Notes under the pieces: model-generated | Databases searched by the model: none | Seen by the model: the letters and a program-made list of their open reading frames with translations, nothing else | What the model was told of the DNA's origin: nothing | Made by a program: the position numbers and the translations under genes | Assembly (NCBI GenBank): GCA_963663005.2 | Contig: CAXXHH010000014.1 | Coordinates: 496,001 to 560,000, forward strand | Reading direction: 5' to 3' | Length of the DNA: 64,000 nt | Source: CAINVV01 sp963663005 | GTDB lineage: Bacteria > Bacteroidota > Bacteroidia > Bacteroidales > Prolixibacteraceae | Shown: positions 8,161-16,908 of the stretch, piece after piece | Layout of the letters: every line of letters begins with the position of its first letter | Position numbering within the stretch: position 1 is the stretch's first letter

Positions 8161-9807
8161 TTAAAACTCGATGCGTAAGCCGCCCATAATGGACATGCCC
8201 GTCCGATCTTTGAAGTAGGTGTCCCAATTCCCGGTGTACCCGGAATCTGCGGTACTATCCTTTGTCTTCTTAAGAGTCGTCTTACCCGGCAAATAGTAAT
8301 TCACCTGACCTATCAATGAAATATTGTGCGTAATGTTTATGCCCAGCATTCCACCTGCCTTGACGAATCCCGTTGAAATATCTTCGTATGCTTTATCTTT
8401 CGTCGTTTCGAGTCCGTATTGAGCGAAAGGTGTCAGCTCAACGATCCTGCCAATGCGAATCCCTTTACCAACGCCGAATGAATACCGAAGAAAATTGTAT
8501 TTTGTGGAAGAAGTGTTCCATGGAGTTTTGTAGTCACCACCCTGATAACCGACATCAATCATCAGATACAATGCTCTTACTTTGGTAAATGGGCCTGTCC
8601 TAAACATAAAATTCAGATCCATCCCTCCAATACCACCGCTCTCATAACCGGCCATGACGGAGAGTCCAAAATCGAGCCGCTGCTGTAAAATCATCCCTTC
8701 CTGGATTGTTCCGCCATAGGTTTGGTAAAACTTACTCTCAGGACTCGAGCCGGTTGCCACGGTGCGGTTATCAACGATATTGCTTGTAGACCTTATAACA
8801 GCCTGTCTTACAGGTTCCGCTTTTTTAGTCGCCTCGTTGTACTCATATTGATAAACAAAAAATTGCTGGTCGCATTTCAGTCCTTCCTTTTTCCCAATTT
8901 TTGCACGTATCGGGTGTGTTTTAGACACCTTTGTTTTAACCCTGAAATCTTCAATAGATTTGTCCAATGCAAAAGTGGAGTTTTCATACATATGGTTGAC
9001 CAGTTCGTCCATCAGCTGATCCAAAGTCTTTGGCTTCTTCAGTTTGGTTATTATCTCAGTAACGGATGCAGAATTGAACGGCCGGCCAAAGACATCCTTG
9101 AATTTGAACGTGAGGGTGTCAAACGCTGCAGCCTTTGACTGTTTGATTGCCTCATTATCATCATCATATGGCCAAATATTGTAAAAATTGGCTACTACCT
9201 CCGGTGTAAAAATTAACTGGTAAAAGAATATGTCATACATTGCGTTCCATCCGCGTGTCTTACCGTCGTCGTTGGATTTTACATCTGTTGGCACTAAAAT
9301 CAGCACATAGGTTTTGTTTACCAGGTTCTGACCAGCATCTTTCAGGAATGCATCACCACGTTTCGCCACCCCGGCCATTTTAACATCCTGGTCTGTTGCA
9401 TTGTAAAGACCACACTGATGAACATAATCCAGATTCATCATCCCATTCTCCTGGCGGTTGAACCATTTAGCGACCATTTTACGGCCAATACCTTCTTTGG
9501 TAAGTTTATCGTTCAGATAAGCACGCTTCTTGTCGAAAGTAAGCATCTTGAAATCCGCGCCAAGCTGTAGTTCAATCTGTTTCAAATTATGATTATAGTA
9601 TTTATCAGAGAATCTGATCCGCTCGGCTGAAGACGCTGGCCCGGCAGTGACTCCGGGAAGCGATCCCATGAAGAAAGTCAGGGACTGACGGGAATAAGTT
9701 TCAACAACTTTTTCTTTTACTGGCTTTGCAACTTGTTGGGCAACAGATATACTCATAACGCCAAACTGAAGCAAAAGAATGAACATCTGCTTACATAAAT
9801 TTTTCAT
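8161..9807 (-). CDS. Outer-membrane beta-barrel protein with helical periplasmic domain
   Basis: A 548-residue protein with a signal peptide (to about residue 24). The first 330 residues look periplasmic and mixed alpha/beta. From about residue 355 the sequence turns into alternating amphipathic strands (for example LDFGLSVMAGYESG, ALYLMIDVGYQGG, AGGMLGINITHNISLIGQVNYY) and ends in GGLRIEF with a terminal phenylalanine, the mark of a barrel inserted by the BAM complex. It is the first gene of the seven-gene cluster in the direction of transcription, 182 bases after the PorW-like gene. It could be the membrane anchor of the assembly formed by the downstream exported proteins; that is an inference. 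Confidence 0.75.
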   Translation of the reverse strand: MKNLCKQMFILLLQFGVMSISVAQQVAKPVKEKVVETYSRQSLTFFMGSLPGVTAGPASSAERIRFSDKYYNHNLKQIELQLGADFKMLTFDKKRAYLNDKLTKEGIGRKMVAKWFNRQENGMMNLDYVHQCGLYNATDQDVKMAGVAKRGDAFLKDAGQNLVNKTYVLILVPTDVKSNDDGKTRGWNAMYDIFFYQLIFTPEVVANFYNIWPYDDDNEAIKQSKAAAFDTLTFKFKDVFGRPFNSASVTEIITKLKKPKTLDQLMDELVNHMYENSTFALDKSIEDFRVKTKVSKTHPIRAKIGKKEGLKCDQQFFVYQYEYNEATKKAEPVRQAVIRSTSNIVDNRTVATGSSPESKFYQTYGGTIQEGMILQQRLDFGLSVMAGYESGGIGGMDLNFMFRTGPFTKVRALYLMIDVGYQGGDYKTPWNTSSTKYNFLRYSFGVGKGIRIGRIVELTPFAQYGLETTKDKAYEDISTGFVKAGGMLGINITHNISLIGQVNYYLPGKTTLKKTKDSTADSGYTGNWDTYFKDRTGMSIMGGLRIEF

Positions 9808-9989
9808 TAGATTGCGATTTTAGTTTCTTATCGATTCAATTAGTTCTGATCAAACGGCCAAATCAAACAAAAAAGGTACCTGATCCTCATTCGCTTTAAG
9901 AAACTAAATAACCAAAAAAAAATAATGAAAGTAATAGCCCCAATGGGTCATTTTTTGATACAAATCGGTAACAATGGGAGTGTTACAAG

Positions 9990-12695
9990 TTATTTTACCG
10001 GAGCTGAATTTTTACTGTAATTCTGTACGAAAAATCTTAAATACTCTATAAGATCCTGATCTGCAATTAATTTACGATAGTTTGGCGAAGAAGCTATGAA
10101 ATAGTGATAATCTACCTCTTTTAAGGTTTTGAATACTGCTTTTTGCTTGAGGATGGTTCCAAAATAGGCTAACCCTTCCTCTTTGTTTGGCAAACTTCGA
10201 ACCACCACCAAGGTTGTCGCGTCGTTCAGTTTTATCTCTTCAATGTCAAAGTCGATAGAGGTATAATAGTCGATGTTGAAATTCGCAATGTCAAAGATTA
10301 AACGGTTCACATCAACCTTGGCATTCCTCGGGAAGGAGAGCACAAAATAATGGAATAGTTCCCCATCGTACGAATATTTTCCTCCAAAGGGATCCTCAGC
10401 TTTTGCTCCCTGCGGGTTCATGTTTTTGGAAATTCCGGCAGAATCAATCTTAGCAATCATCTTCTCCAGCTCCGCGAGGGAATTCTGCTGAATTAACTCA
10501 CGAATGCGACTCGCAATGGGTTTCGCCGGCGATGCCGGAAAATCTGCCAGGTATTTATCGAGCATTTTCGAGAAATCTTCCTGAGAAGTCTCTTTCCCTT
10601 TGGCTATCAACTCTATAAACTTCACTTTTGGCAACAAAATACTATCAGGTTGGAGTGTCATTACCTCGCTGGCCAGTTTTCCTGCCGCTACATAATCTCC
10701 GCTTTGGTACAATGCCGTCGCTTCACTATATTTCTTTTCCCGCTGTTGCTTTATAACCTCCATTGCCTGAAAGAAATCTGGATTGAGGAGAAATTTGGCA
10801 TAATTGGAATCCGGATATTTTTTGGTGATTTCGCTCCGGTAAAAGTCTGCCTTATACTTGATTTTGTGAAACTCAATCCATGTTGAAAGTTCGTAAATAC
10901 TTCCCGGGAATCTCTTGTTCAATTCTTCAAAAGTTGCAATGGCATGAGGCTCATCCTGCAGAATAGTCACATAAATTCGGCCGGCAGCAAAAAGTGCAGA
11001 TTTAATCCGATCGTTCGAGGCCTGCATCAAAGAGTCTTTGAGTGGCAGTTCCTGAAGATAATATTCGACCGTTTTTGGATCCGAAATTTTGGGCTTCAAC
11101 TGCTCCTTTTTCCCCTGATCCGGCAAGGCATCCGCCTGATCGCCCTCTCCCTGATTCAGTGAAATTTTATTCTTTCGCCTCCAGTTGTCTTCCAATTTCC
11201 GTTTCCCCCAAATCTGCTGGAACTCCGTCTTCCCGAGTCCGGCAGTTACCGGATTATAAAAATACCAAAGGCTGTTGTTTTGATCATTTTCGAATGACCC
11301 GCGATATTGCTGGTTCCTGAAATAATTCTGGTTATTTAATTCATTCTGCTGCTCCCGCTGCTTCAAACTCTCTTTCTCGCTGATGGCAGCAATGATTTTG
11401 TTGATATAGGAAAGTCTTTCCGGCTCTGTCATCAGAGCTACTTTTTGCAAACTGTCTTCCCTGGTAACCATGTCGAGGTTACTGACCAATGTGGCCAATC
11501 CGTTGGTCTTTGTCACAATTTCGTCGTATCCGGGATAGTTCTGATCGATCACGGCCAGGGCGCTATCAAAATAGCATGACGCCATTCTGTACTCATTCTT
11601 ATCGAAAAAGAGCCGTGCGACAGTCAGGCTGGAAAGAGCCCGCTGACTGTTATTATCCGTGCTGTAACTGACAGAACGTTGAAAATCCTTAAGTGCGTCT
11701 GCGTTACGTCCCGATTTCGATGCGATTGACCCTTTAGCATAATAAATACGATCCAAAAATGGGCTATTACCTCCGTCCCGGATCATTCTCGTGAGCTCAG
11801 CATCTACATCTTTCGAGTTGGCATCGGAAAGTTCCAGGAGTGATATTTTCGCCTCAAACTTCATCCGGTAGGGTGGCCGCGCTTTAATGACCCGGCTGAA
11901 GGCTGCTGCTGCCTTATCATTTTCTCCCTGCCGTTGGTACAATTGTGCCAGAATAAAGTTATACCTGCCCTGTTCCCTTTTATTCAATTTGAATTTGAGC
12001 GCCTGACTGAGATGTGTAATTGCCTCTTTTTGATCGTCTTTCAACAGATAATAATAGGCCTTCACCAGAAGAAGATCCTTCCTGATCTCCTCAGGAAGAT
12101 TGCCATCCCTCTCCAAAAGTTTAAATATCTCGAGGGTTTTTTCATTCTCACCGGTCTCCAGGTAACACCTTGATAGCCACAGAAAAGCCGGATTTCTGGT
12201 AGGCAGGTTCGGGAAATTATGCAGGATATAATTAAAATTCTCCTGGGCATTGTGAAAATCGCGCAAGTAATAGTTAGCCCGCCCCATCAACAGGTAGGTG
12301 TCATCTATCCATTTATTGTATTCGCCCTTCGAGGCAAAGGCCTTATAATTCTCAGAATCATTTGGCTTTCGGGCAGGACTCACCGATATTGAATGCGTTG
12401 CAATCAGCTTTAAACATTTCTGAACCGCATATTCCATTTCGGAAGAGGCAGCCTGAACGGCTTTGGGGTTCGTTTCCGGAAAAACAGATAATAGATGGGT
12501 ATAGTCTTCAACGACAGACTTGTCGGCCCTTTTTAAACCTTCCTTAATTCCCTCTTTCGCATTGAAGTAAACATTGTAATGAGCGGTCAGGTTATGGTAA
12601 TACCTTGTCAAGGCAGTGTTTTTCTGGGTAGAACAGCCAACAGATAACAACAGTACCAACAAAAACAAAACACGGAATAAACTGTATCCCTTCAA
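9990..12695 (-). CDS. porW: PorW/SprE-like TPR lipoprotein of gliding/type IX secretion
   Basis: A 901-residue lipoprotein with lipobox LSVGC followed by STQKNTALTRYYHNLTAHYN, which matches the start of the SprE/PorW proteins required for type IX secretion and gliding in Bacteroidota. Tetratricopeptide-like helical pairs run through about 130-400 and again in about 580-720, with a Gln/Asn-rich segment near 470-500. SprE/PorW is thought to link the rotor parts of the secretion machine to the periplasmic side. It lies in a minus-strand run with gldH and mrp, genes that often travel together in this phylum. Seen: lipobox, TPR-like repeats, length. Known: family role. The orthology is inferred. 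Confidence 0.82.
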   Translation of the reverse strand: MKGYSLFRVLFLLVLLLSVGCSTQKNTALTRYYHNLTAHYNVYFNAKEGIKEGLKRADKSVVEDYTHLLSVFPETNPKAVQAASSEMEYAVQKCLKLIATHSISVSPARKPNDSENYKAFASKGEYNKWIDDTYLLMGRANYYLRDFHNAQENFNYILHNFPNLPTRNPAFLWLSRCYLETGENEKTLEIFKLLERDGNLPEEIRKDLLLVKAYYYLLKDDQKEAITHLSQALKFKLNKREQGRYNFILAQLYQRQGENDKAAAAFSRVIKARPPYRMKFEAKISLLELSDANSKDVDAELTRMIRDGGNSPFLDRIYYAKGSIASKSGRNADALKDFQRSVSYSTDNNSQRALSSLTVARLFFDKNEYRMASCYFDSALAVIDQNYPGYDEIVTKTNGLATLVSNLDMVTREDSLQKVALMTEPERLSYINKIIAAISEKESLKQREQQNELNNQNYFRNQQYRGSFENDQNNSLWYFYNPVTAGLGKTEFQQIWGKRKLEDNWRRKNKISLNQGEGDQADALPDQGKKEQLKPKISDPKTVEYYLQELPLKDSLMQASNDRIKSALFAAGRIYVTILQDEPHAIATFEELNKRFPGSIYELSTWIEFHKIKYKADFYRSEITKKYPDSNYAKFLLNPDFFQAMEVIKQQREKKYSEATALYQSGDYVAAGKLASEVMTLQPDSILLPKVKFIELIAKGKETSQEDFSKMLDKYLADFPASPAKPIASRIRELIQQNSLAELEKMIAKIDSAGISKNMNPQGAKAEDPFGGKYSYDGELFHYFVLSFPRNAKVDVNRLIFDIANFNIDYYTSIDFDIEEIKLNDATTLVVVRSLPNKEEGLAYFGTILKQKAVFKTLKEVDYHYFIASSPNYRKLIADQDLIEYLRFFVQNYSKNSAPVK

Positions 12696-12745
12696 GTGAT
12701 TTGGGTATATGAGTTAGACAAATTAACTCAAAATTGCTGAAAAAA

Positions 12746-13837
12746 TCACTTTCTGCTCACCTTAACTTTCTCGGTAGGTTTGAAAAAGATGTTTCTGTGT
12801 TCTAATTGAACAAGTACCTCTTCAGCCAATTTTTCGAAGGCAATGCCTGTGGCACTGGTATCATCACAAGCGGCGGGTAATCCATTATCACCGCCTTCGC
12901 GGATACTCATGACCAACGGTACCTGTCCCAGCAACGGAATTTCCATTTTTTCTGCAAGCGCTTTGCCACCGTCTTTCCCAAAAATATAATACTTATTATC
13001 TGGCAATTCGGCGGGCGTAAACCAAGACATATTTTCGATAATTCCAAGTACCGGAACGTTGATTGACTTGCTGTTAAACATCGATACTCCTTTTACAACG
13101 TCGGCCAGCGCTACCTCCTGAGGAGTGGTAATTATCACAGCGGCAGTTACAGCAACAGTTTGTACGAGTGTAAGATGAATGTCGCTTGTGCCCGGAGGAA
13201 GATCCACGAGAAGAAAATCAAGTTCTCCCCAATTCCCATCCATAATCAGCTGCTTCAAGGCATTTGACGCAACGGGGCCACGCCAGATCAACGCATCACT
13301 TTTGTTGGCAAAAAATCCGATTGACAGAAACTTCACTCCGAATTTTTCGATTGGAATAATTCGATCACGCCCATCGATCTTCTCAAAAAATGGACGGGAA
13401 TCCTCCTCTCCAAACATCTTCGGGATGGATGGACCAAAAATATCAGCATCCACCAATCCGACTTTGGCTCCCTGTCTGGCCAGTGCCACAGCCAGGTTGA
13501 CGGCCATGGTAGATTTACCGACGCCACCTTTCCCTGACGCGATAGCCACAATGTTCTTAACCCCAGGCAAAACAGGCGGACTCATTCTATTTACACTCTT
13601 GGGTGTTATCGTTATTTCGCAGTCATCTCCATATTCGCGGTGTAAAACATCCACGCAAGCTTCGGTGACCGCTGCAATGGAACGATCCTCCTCATTCTGA
13701 AAAATCAGTGAAAAACTGATGCGCTTGCCGGCAATACGAATTTCCTGAACCATCTCCAGTTCGACGATATTTTTATCCGATCCAGGGAAAAGAATCCTGC
13801 GCAACGTGTCTGAAATATTTTTGGGTACAATTGCCAT
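12746..13837 (-). CDS. mrp: Mrp/ApbC-type Fe-S carrier P-loop ATPase
   Basis: A 363-residue cytosolic protein. An N-terminal MIP18-like (DUF59) domain (about 1-90) is followed by a deviant Walker A GKGGVGKST, VDADIFGPSIP, a DLPPGTSD motif and the C-terminal GGDNGLP segment, all typical of Mrp/NBP35 ATPases that carry Fe-S clusters to apo-enzymes. The usual CxxC after the ENMS motif is replaced by MSWFTPAELPDNKYYIFG, without cysteine; this replacement seems common in Bacteroidota Mrp but leaves the cluster ligands unexplained. 50 bases separate it from the PorW-like gene downstream. Confidence 0.93.
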   Translation of the reverse strand: MAIVPKNISDTLRRILFPGSDKNIVELEMVQEIRIAGKRISFSLIFQNEEDRSIAAVTEACVDVLHREYGDDCEITITPKSVNRMSPPVLPGVKNIVAIASGKGGVGKSTMAVNLAVALARQGAKVGLVDADIFGPSIPKMFGEEDSRPFFEKIDGRDRIIPIEKFGVKFLSIGFFANKSDALIWRGPVASNALKQLIMDGNWGELDFLLVDLPPGTSDIHLTLVQTVAVTAAVIITTPQEVALADVVKGVSMFNSKSINVPVLGIIENMSWFTPAELPDNKYYIFGKDGGKALAEKMEIPLLGQVPLVMSIREGGDNGLPAACDDTSATGIAFEKLAEEVLVQLEHRNIFFKPTEKVKVSRK

Positions 13838-13986
13838 GATTTAAAAAGATAAAAGTGAAAGGTGAAAAATAGTTTATTGAGTTGTATACATTAATCTAAA
13901 ATTGATAGACTGCACTGATGCGTTTTCTACGCCACTGTTTACGCTGATAATTTCCAAAAGTTGCACTTGAAATGAATCAATTTTAG

Positions 13987-14006
13987 CCGTAGCCTTTAGG
14001 CTACGG
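13987..14006. repeat. Short perfect hairpin in the mrp upstream region, REP-like
   Basis: An 8-bp perfect stem (CCGTAGCC with GGCTACGG) closes a TTTA loop. It lies between the alkyltransferase-like gene and mrp, a 212-bp stretch with no gene. No T-run follows in either direction, so it is a weak terminator; the GC-rich stem in an AT-rich spacer is more like a dispersed palindromic unit. Only one copy was noticed in this window. Confidence 0.45.
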
Positions 14007-14049
14007 TGTAAATGCCATTGCTAGTGATACAAACCAATCGCCGGATAGC

Positions 14050-14376
14050 TCATCCCAATTCCTTAAATGGATCCCAAAAGTGAGCCGCAAAATCTACCAC
14101 CGCATCATCTTCGACTTTGACACCTTCATTTTCAAGTAATTCCTGCATAGCTGAGGGCGGATTGAAGTGAACTTTCCCCGTTAGCAAACCGTTTCTGTTC
14201 ACCACTCTGTGCGCCGGAACAAAAGGCTCTTTTGCGTGCGATAGATTGAGCGCCCAGCCTACCACTCTGGCCGACATTCCTGTACCCAGATAGCGTGCAA
14301 TTGCACCATAACTGGTGACCCTTCCCCGCGGAATCAGACGGGTCGTCTCGTACACTTTATCGTAAAAATCGTCCAT
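14050..14376 (-). CDS. Alkyltransferase-like protein (MGMT domain without the reactive cysteine)
   Basis: A 108-residue protein with the DNA-binding fold of O6-alkylguanine-DNA alkyltransferase: IPRGRVTSYGAIARYLG (helix-turn-helix) and ARVVGWALN are intact. The active-site PCHR motif reads PAHRVVNRNG, so the alkyl-accepting Cys is Ala. Such ATL proteins bind O6-alkylguanine and recruit nucleotide excision repair instead of repairing directly. Length fits stand-alone ATL proteins. It lies 5 bases downstream of trmB, so it is read from the same transcript. The role is known from the family; the Ala substitution is seen directly. Confidence 0.9.
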   Translation of the reverse strand: MDDFYDKVYETTRLIPRGRVTSYGAIARYLGTGMSARVVGWALNLSHAKEPFVPAHRVVNRNGLLTGKVHFNPPSAMQELLENEGVKVEDDAVVDFAAHFWDPFKELG

Positions 14377-14381
14377 GATTT

Positions 14382-15131
14382 CTATTTTTCTTCGACACCT
14401 CTTCTATTCCTGCCAAAACTCCGGTATTCATCCCACTCAATTTCAATATCCGGTTCGATGAGATTGTCGGAGTGCGGGATAAACTTCAAATATTTAATTT
14501 TTAGTCCCCTGTTGAGCCATTGTTCTTCGTAATAAGTCTTGATGCCGAGGATTCCGTTTGCATAATCCGAGGCATAAAGATCATCCGTTTCTACTTCTAC
14601 CTGAAATTTGTTGAGATGGATCAGTGCCACCGTATATTGATAAAGAAAATTGCTGTCGGTCTTCAGATGTACTACTCCGCCTGGTTTCAGCAACTTACCG
14701 TAATGAGAAAGCATCGTTGCGGAAGTAAGTCGCTTGCGGAATTTTTTCATCTGTGGATCGGGGAAGGTAATCCAGATTTCACTGACTTCTCCCATACTGA
14801 AAAAGGATGGGAGCAATTCGACATAGGTACGTAAGAATGCAGCATTCTTTAGTCCTTGATCGGAAGCCGATTTCGCTCCGTGCCAGATTCTTGACCCTTT
14901 GATATCGACACCAATAAAATTTTTATCCGGATAATTTTCTGCAAGTCCAACCGTATATTCTCCTTTTCCGCATCCCAGTTCCAGGACTATTGGAAAGTCG
15001 TTCGCAAAGAATTGGCTATTCCAGTTACCACGAAGGAAATAAGGTCCCTTCAACAATTCGGCATAGGGAACTTCAACCACATTTGGAAGCACTTTGATTT
15101 CTGCGAATTTTGCGAGTTTGCTTTTGCTCAT
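14382..15131 (-). CDS. trmB: tRNA (guanine-N7-)-methyltransferase
   Basis: A 249-residue SAM-dependent methyltransferase that makes m7G46 in the variable loop of tRNAs. Seen: SAM motif LELGCGKGEYT, FIGVDIKGSR, the family-specific ITFPDPQMKK (acid-Pro-Asp-Pro motif) and a C-terminal KTYYEEQW segment. Length matches the family. Its ATG overlaps the stop of gldH by 4 bases (ATGA), so the two are translationally coupled. Confidence 0.95.
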   Translation of the reverse strand: MSKSKLAKFAEIKVLPNVVEVPYAELLKGPYFLRGNWNSQFFANDFPIVLELGCGKGEYTVGLAENYPDKNFIGVDIKGSRIWHGAKSASDQGLKNAAFLRTYVELLPSFFSMGEVSEIWITFPDPQMKKFRKRLTSATMLSHYGKLLKPGGVVHLKTDSNFLYQYTVALIHLNKFQVEVETDDLYASDYANGILGIKTYYEEQWLNRGLKIKYLKFIPHSDNLIEPDIEIEWDEYRSFGRNRRGVEEK

Positions 15132-15622
15132 TTGCTTCGTTCGAGCGTAATTCCAAAGTCATGAATCCCCTTTAAAATGCCCTCTTCTGTCCGCATTCCC
15201 TGTCTTACTTCAAAGCGGTAGTAACCTGCTGACGGGAAAAAAGTGGCCTGCTTGTATGGATATTTCATATCGTAAAGATCGCCGAGTCCATGACCGAACC
15301 ATTTCCCTTCCGGACTGGCAAGTGTCAATTCGATCGTATCATTTACGACAGCTCCTTTGGGAGGAATTATTTTTACGAATAACCAAAGATTGCTGTATTG
15401 GTATCTCCCTTCATTCCTGACATCGAGGAACAGGTTGTAAATCTTGGTCGAATCGGGTACAGTCATATCAAACCTCAAGATTGAATCCTGATGCCACTTT
15501 GATCCACTGAGGGTTCGGTAATTATTGTACACACTTTTACTGTTGCAGGCTAAAAGCAACGAAATGAAAATGAAAAAGAGTCCTGCGACTTTAATTAGCC
15601 GAATTTTCCTGTGCATGATCAT
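15128..15622 (-). CDS. gldH: Gliding motility lipoprotein GldH
   Basis: A 164-residue lipoprotein with lipobox LLLAC and the family motifs KWHQDSILRFD, YNLFLDVRNEGRYQYSNLW, DTIELTLA and the C-terminal GIHDFGITLER. GldH is an outer-membrane lipoprotein required for gliding in Flavobacterium and is found in most Bacteroidota, also in non-gliders. The start codon could be ATG 15622 or 15616 (MHRKI). The gene overlaps ricT by 32 bases upstream and trmB by 4 bases downstream, so translation is tightly coupled in this block. Confidence 0.93.
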   Translation of the reverse strand: MIMHRKIRLIKVAGLFFIFISLLLACNSKSVYNNYRTLSGSKWHQDSILRFDMTVPDSTKIYNLFLDVRNEGRYQYSNLWLFVKIIPPKGAVVNDTIELTLASPEGKWFGHGLGDLYDMKYPYKQATFFPSAGYYRFEVRQGMRTEEGILKGIHDFGITLERSK

Positions 15623-16757
15623 TGGTTGGATTGGACGGATTTCTGCGTGTCAGAATTGGTTTGTGGCGTTTCTTCCTCCTTGGTTTATTCGAGTTTTGAT
15701 CGAAGCGATCCAGACTCTCCTGCCCGACCGAATTTTGGTATGTTGGATCAGTGTTTTCATGAATCTCAATAACATCCCCCGTCAAATCAGGAATTCTCTT
15801 GCCGCTTCTGTTGATGCGAAGAATCTCCTTGACCTTTTCAACGGAAACGCCAATGACCCCGCCGCCATTATAGTTCTCACTGACATACCAGAATATGCCC
15901 TTGAAAATATCCGCTTTTAAATAATTGAAATTTCCCTTCTCCGTCTCTATCTGCACGTTGGTTGGAGGGAAATTGATCTGAGCGTCAATGTAACAATCAA
16001 GTTCATAGTTTAGGCAACATTTGAGTTTGCTGCACTGACCGGCCAATTTTTGCGGATTCAGGGAGATTTCCTGATAACGTGCAGCATTAGTGGTCACAGA
16101 AACGAAGTTGGAAATCCATGAACTGCAGCAAAGTTCCCGCCCGCAAGGACCAATACCGCCAATCCGACCAGCTTCCTGACGGGCACCAATCTGACGCATT
16201 TCAATCCGGATGCGGAAAGTATCGGCGTAAACCTTTATGAGCTGACGGAAATCTACGCGCTCATCAGCAATGTAGTAGAAGATGGCCTTGGTTTTATCGC
16301 CCTGAAACTCAACGTCTCCGATTTTCATGTTCAGGCGCAGATCTTCAGCAATTTTTCTGGCTTTGAGCATCGTTTCATGCTCCAGGTGTGTTGCCTCCTC
16401 CCATTTTTGGATATCGACGGGTTTAGCAATACGGTAAATTTTGCGAAGTTCACCATCCACGAAAGTGGGCTTATGCCTTTTCATTTGCTTCAGCACCAGG
16501 TCTCCAACGAGTGAAACAACTCCAATGTCATGCCCCGGACTGGCCTCAACGGCAACAATATCACCCGGTTTTAGAGGCAAATCGTTGACGTTTACGTAAT
16601 AATCTTTGCGGGTATTTTTAAAACGGATTTCAATTATATCGTTCGGATTAATGGAATTTGGGACATCATGAAGCCAGTTGTACACATTTAATTTGGCACA
16701 GCTTCGTGTATGCATTGTTACCGGACATCCGCGAGTGGCTTTTTGTATAGGATTCAT
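15591..16757 (-). CDS. ricT: RicT/PSP1-domain regulatory iron-sulfur protein
   Basis: A 388-residue protein with a PSP1 domain. The cysteine clusters GPCGRELCC and QCSKLKCCLNYE are the cluster-binding motifs of RicT (YaaT), part of the Ric complex that in Bacillus carries Fe-S clusters and helps RNase Y-dependent RNA maturation. An extra N-terminal CPVTMHTRSCAKLNVYNWL segment and a basic, low-complexity tail (about 340-388, with KPRRKKRHK) are typical of Bacteroidota homologues. The end of ricT overlaps gldH by 32 bases. Whether it works with an RNase Y here is unknown. Confidence 0.92.
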   Translation of the reverse strand: MNPIQKATRGCPVTMHTRSCAKLNVYNWLHDVPNSINPNDIIEIRFKNTRKDYYVNVNDLPLKPGDIVAVEASPGHDIGVVSLVGDLVLKQMKRHKPTFVDGELRKIYRIAKPVDIQKWEEATHLEHETMLKARKIAEDLRLNMKIGDVEFQGDKTKAIFYYIADERVDFRQLIKVYADTFRIRIEMRQIGARQEAGRIGGIGPCGRELCCSSWISNFVSVTTNAARYQEISLNPQKLAGQCSKLKCCLNYELDCYIDAQINFPPTNVQIETEKGNFNYLKADIFKGIFWYVSENYNGGGVIGVSVEKVKEILRINRSGKRIPDLTGDVIEIHENTDPTYQNSVGQESLDRFDQNSNKPRRKKRHKPILTRRNPSNPTNDHAQENSAN

Positions 16758-16908
16758 TTAATTAATTCGTTTTTAACGGTCAAATGCGATCGAAGATCAG
16801 CGAAGCTAATACCCACCCATTCACTTCAATTGTTACCGATGCCGGATATGGGTATTATATTTGCAATTTCTCAACTTTTGCACAAAAATAATGAAATAAT
16901 ACGGAGAA

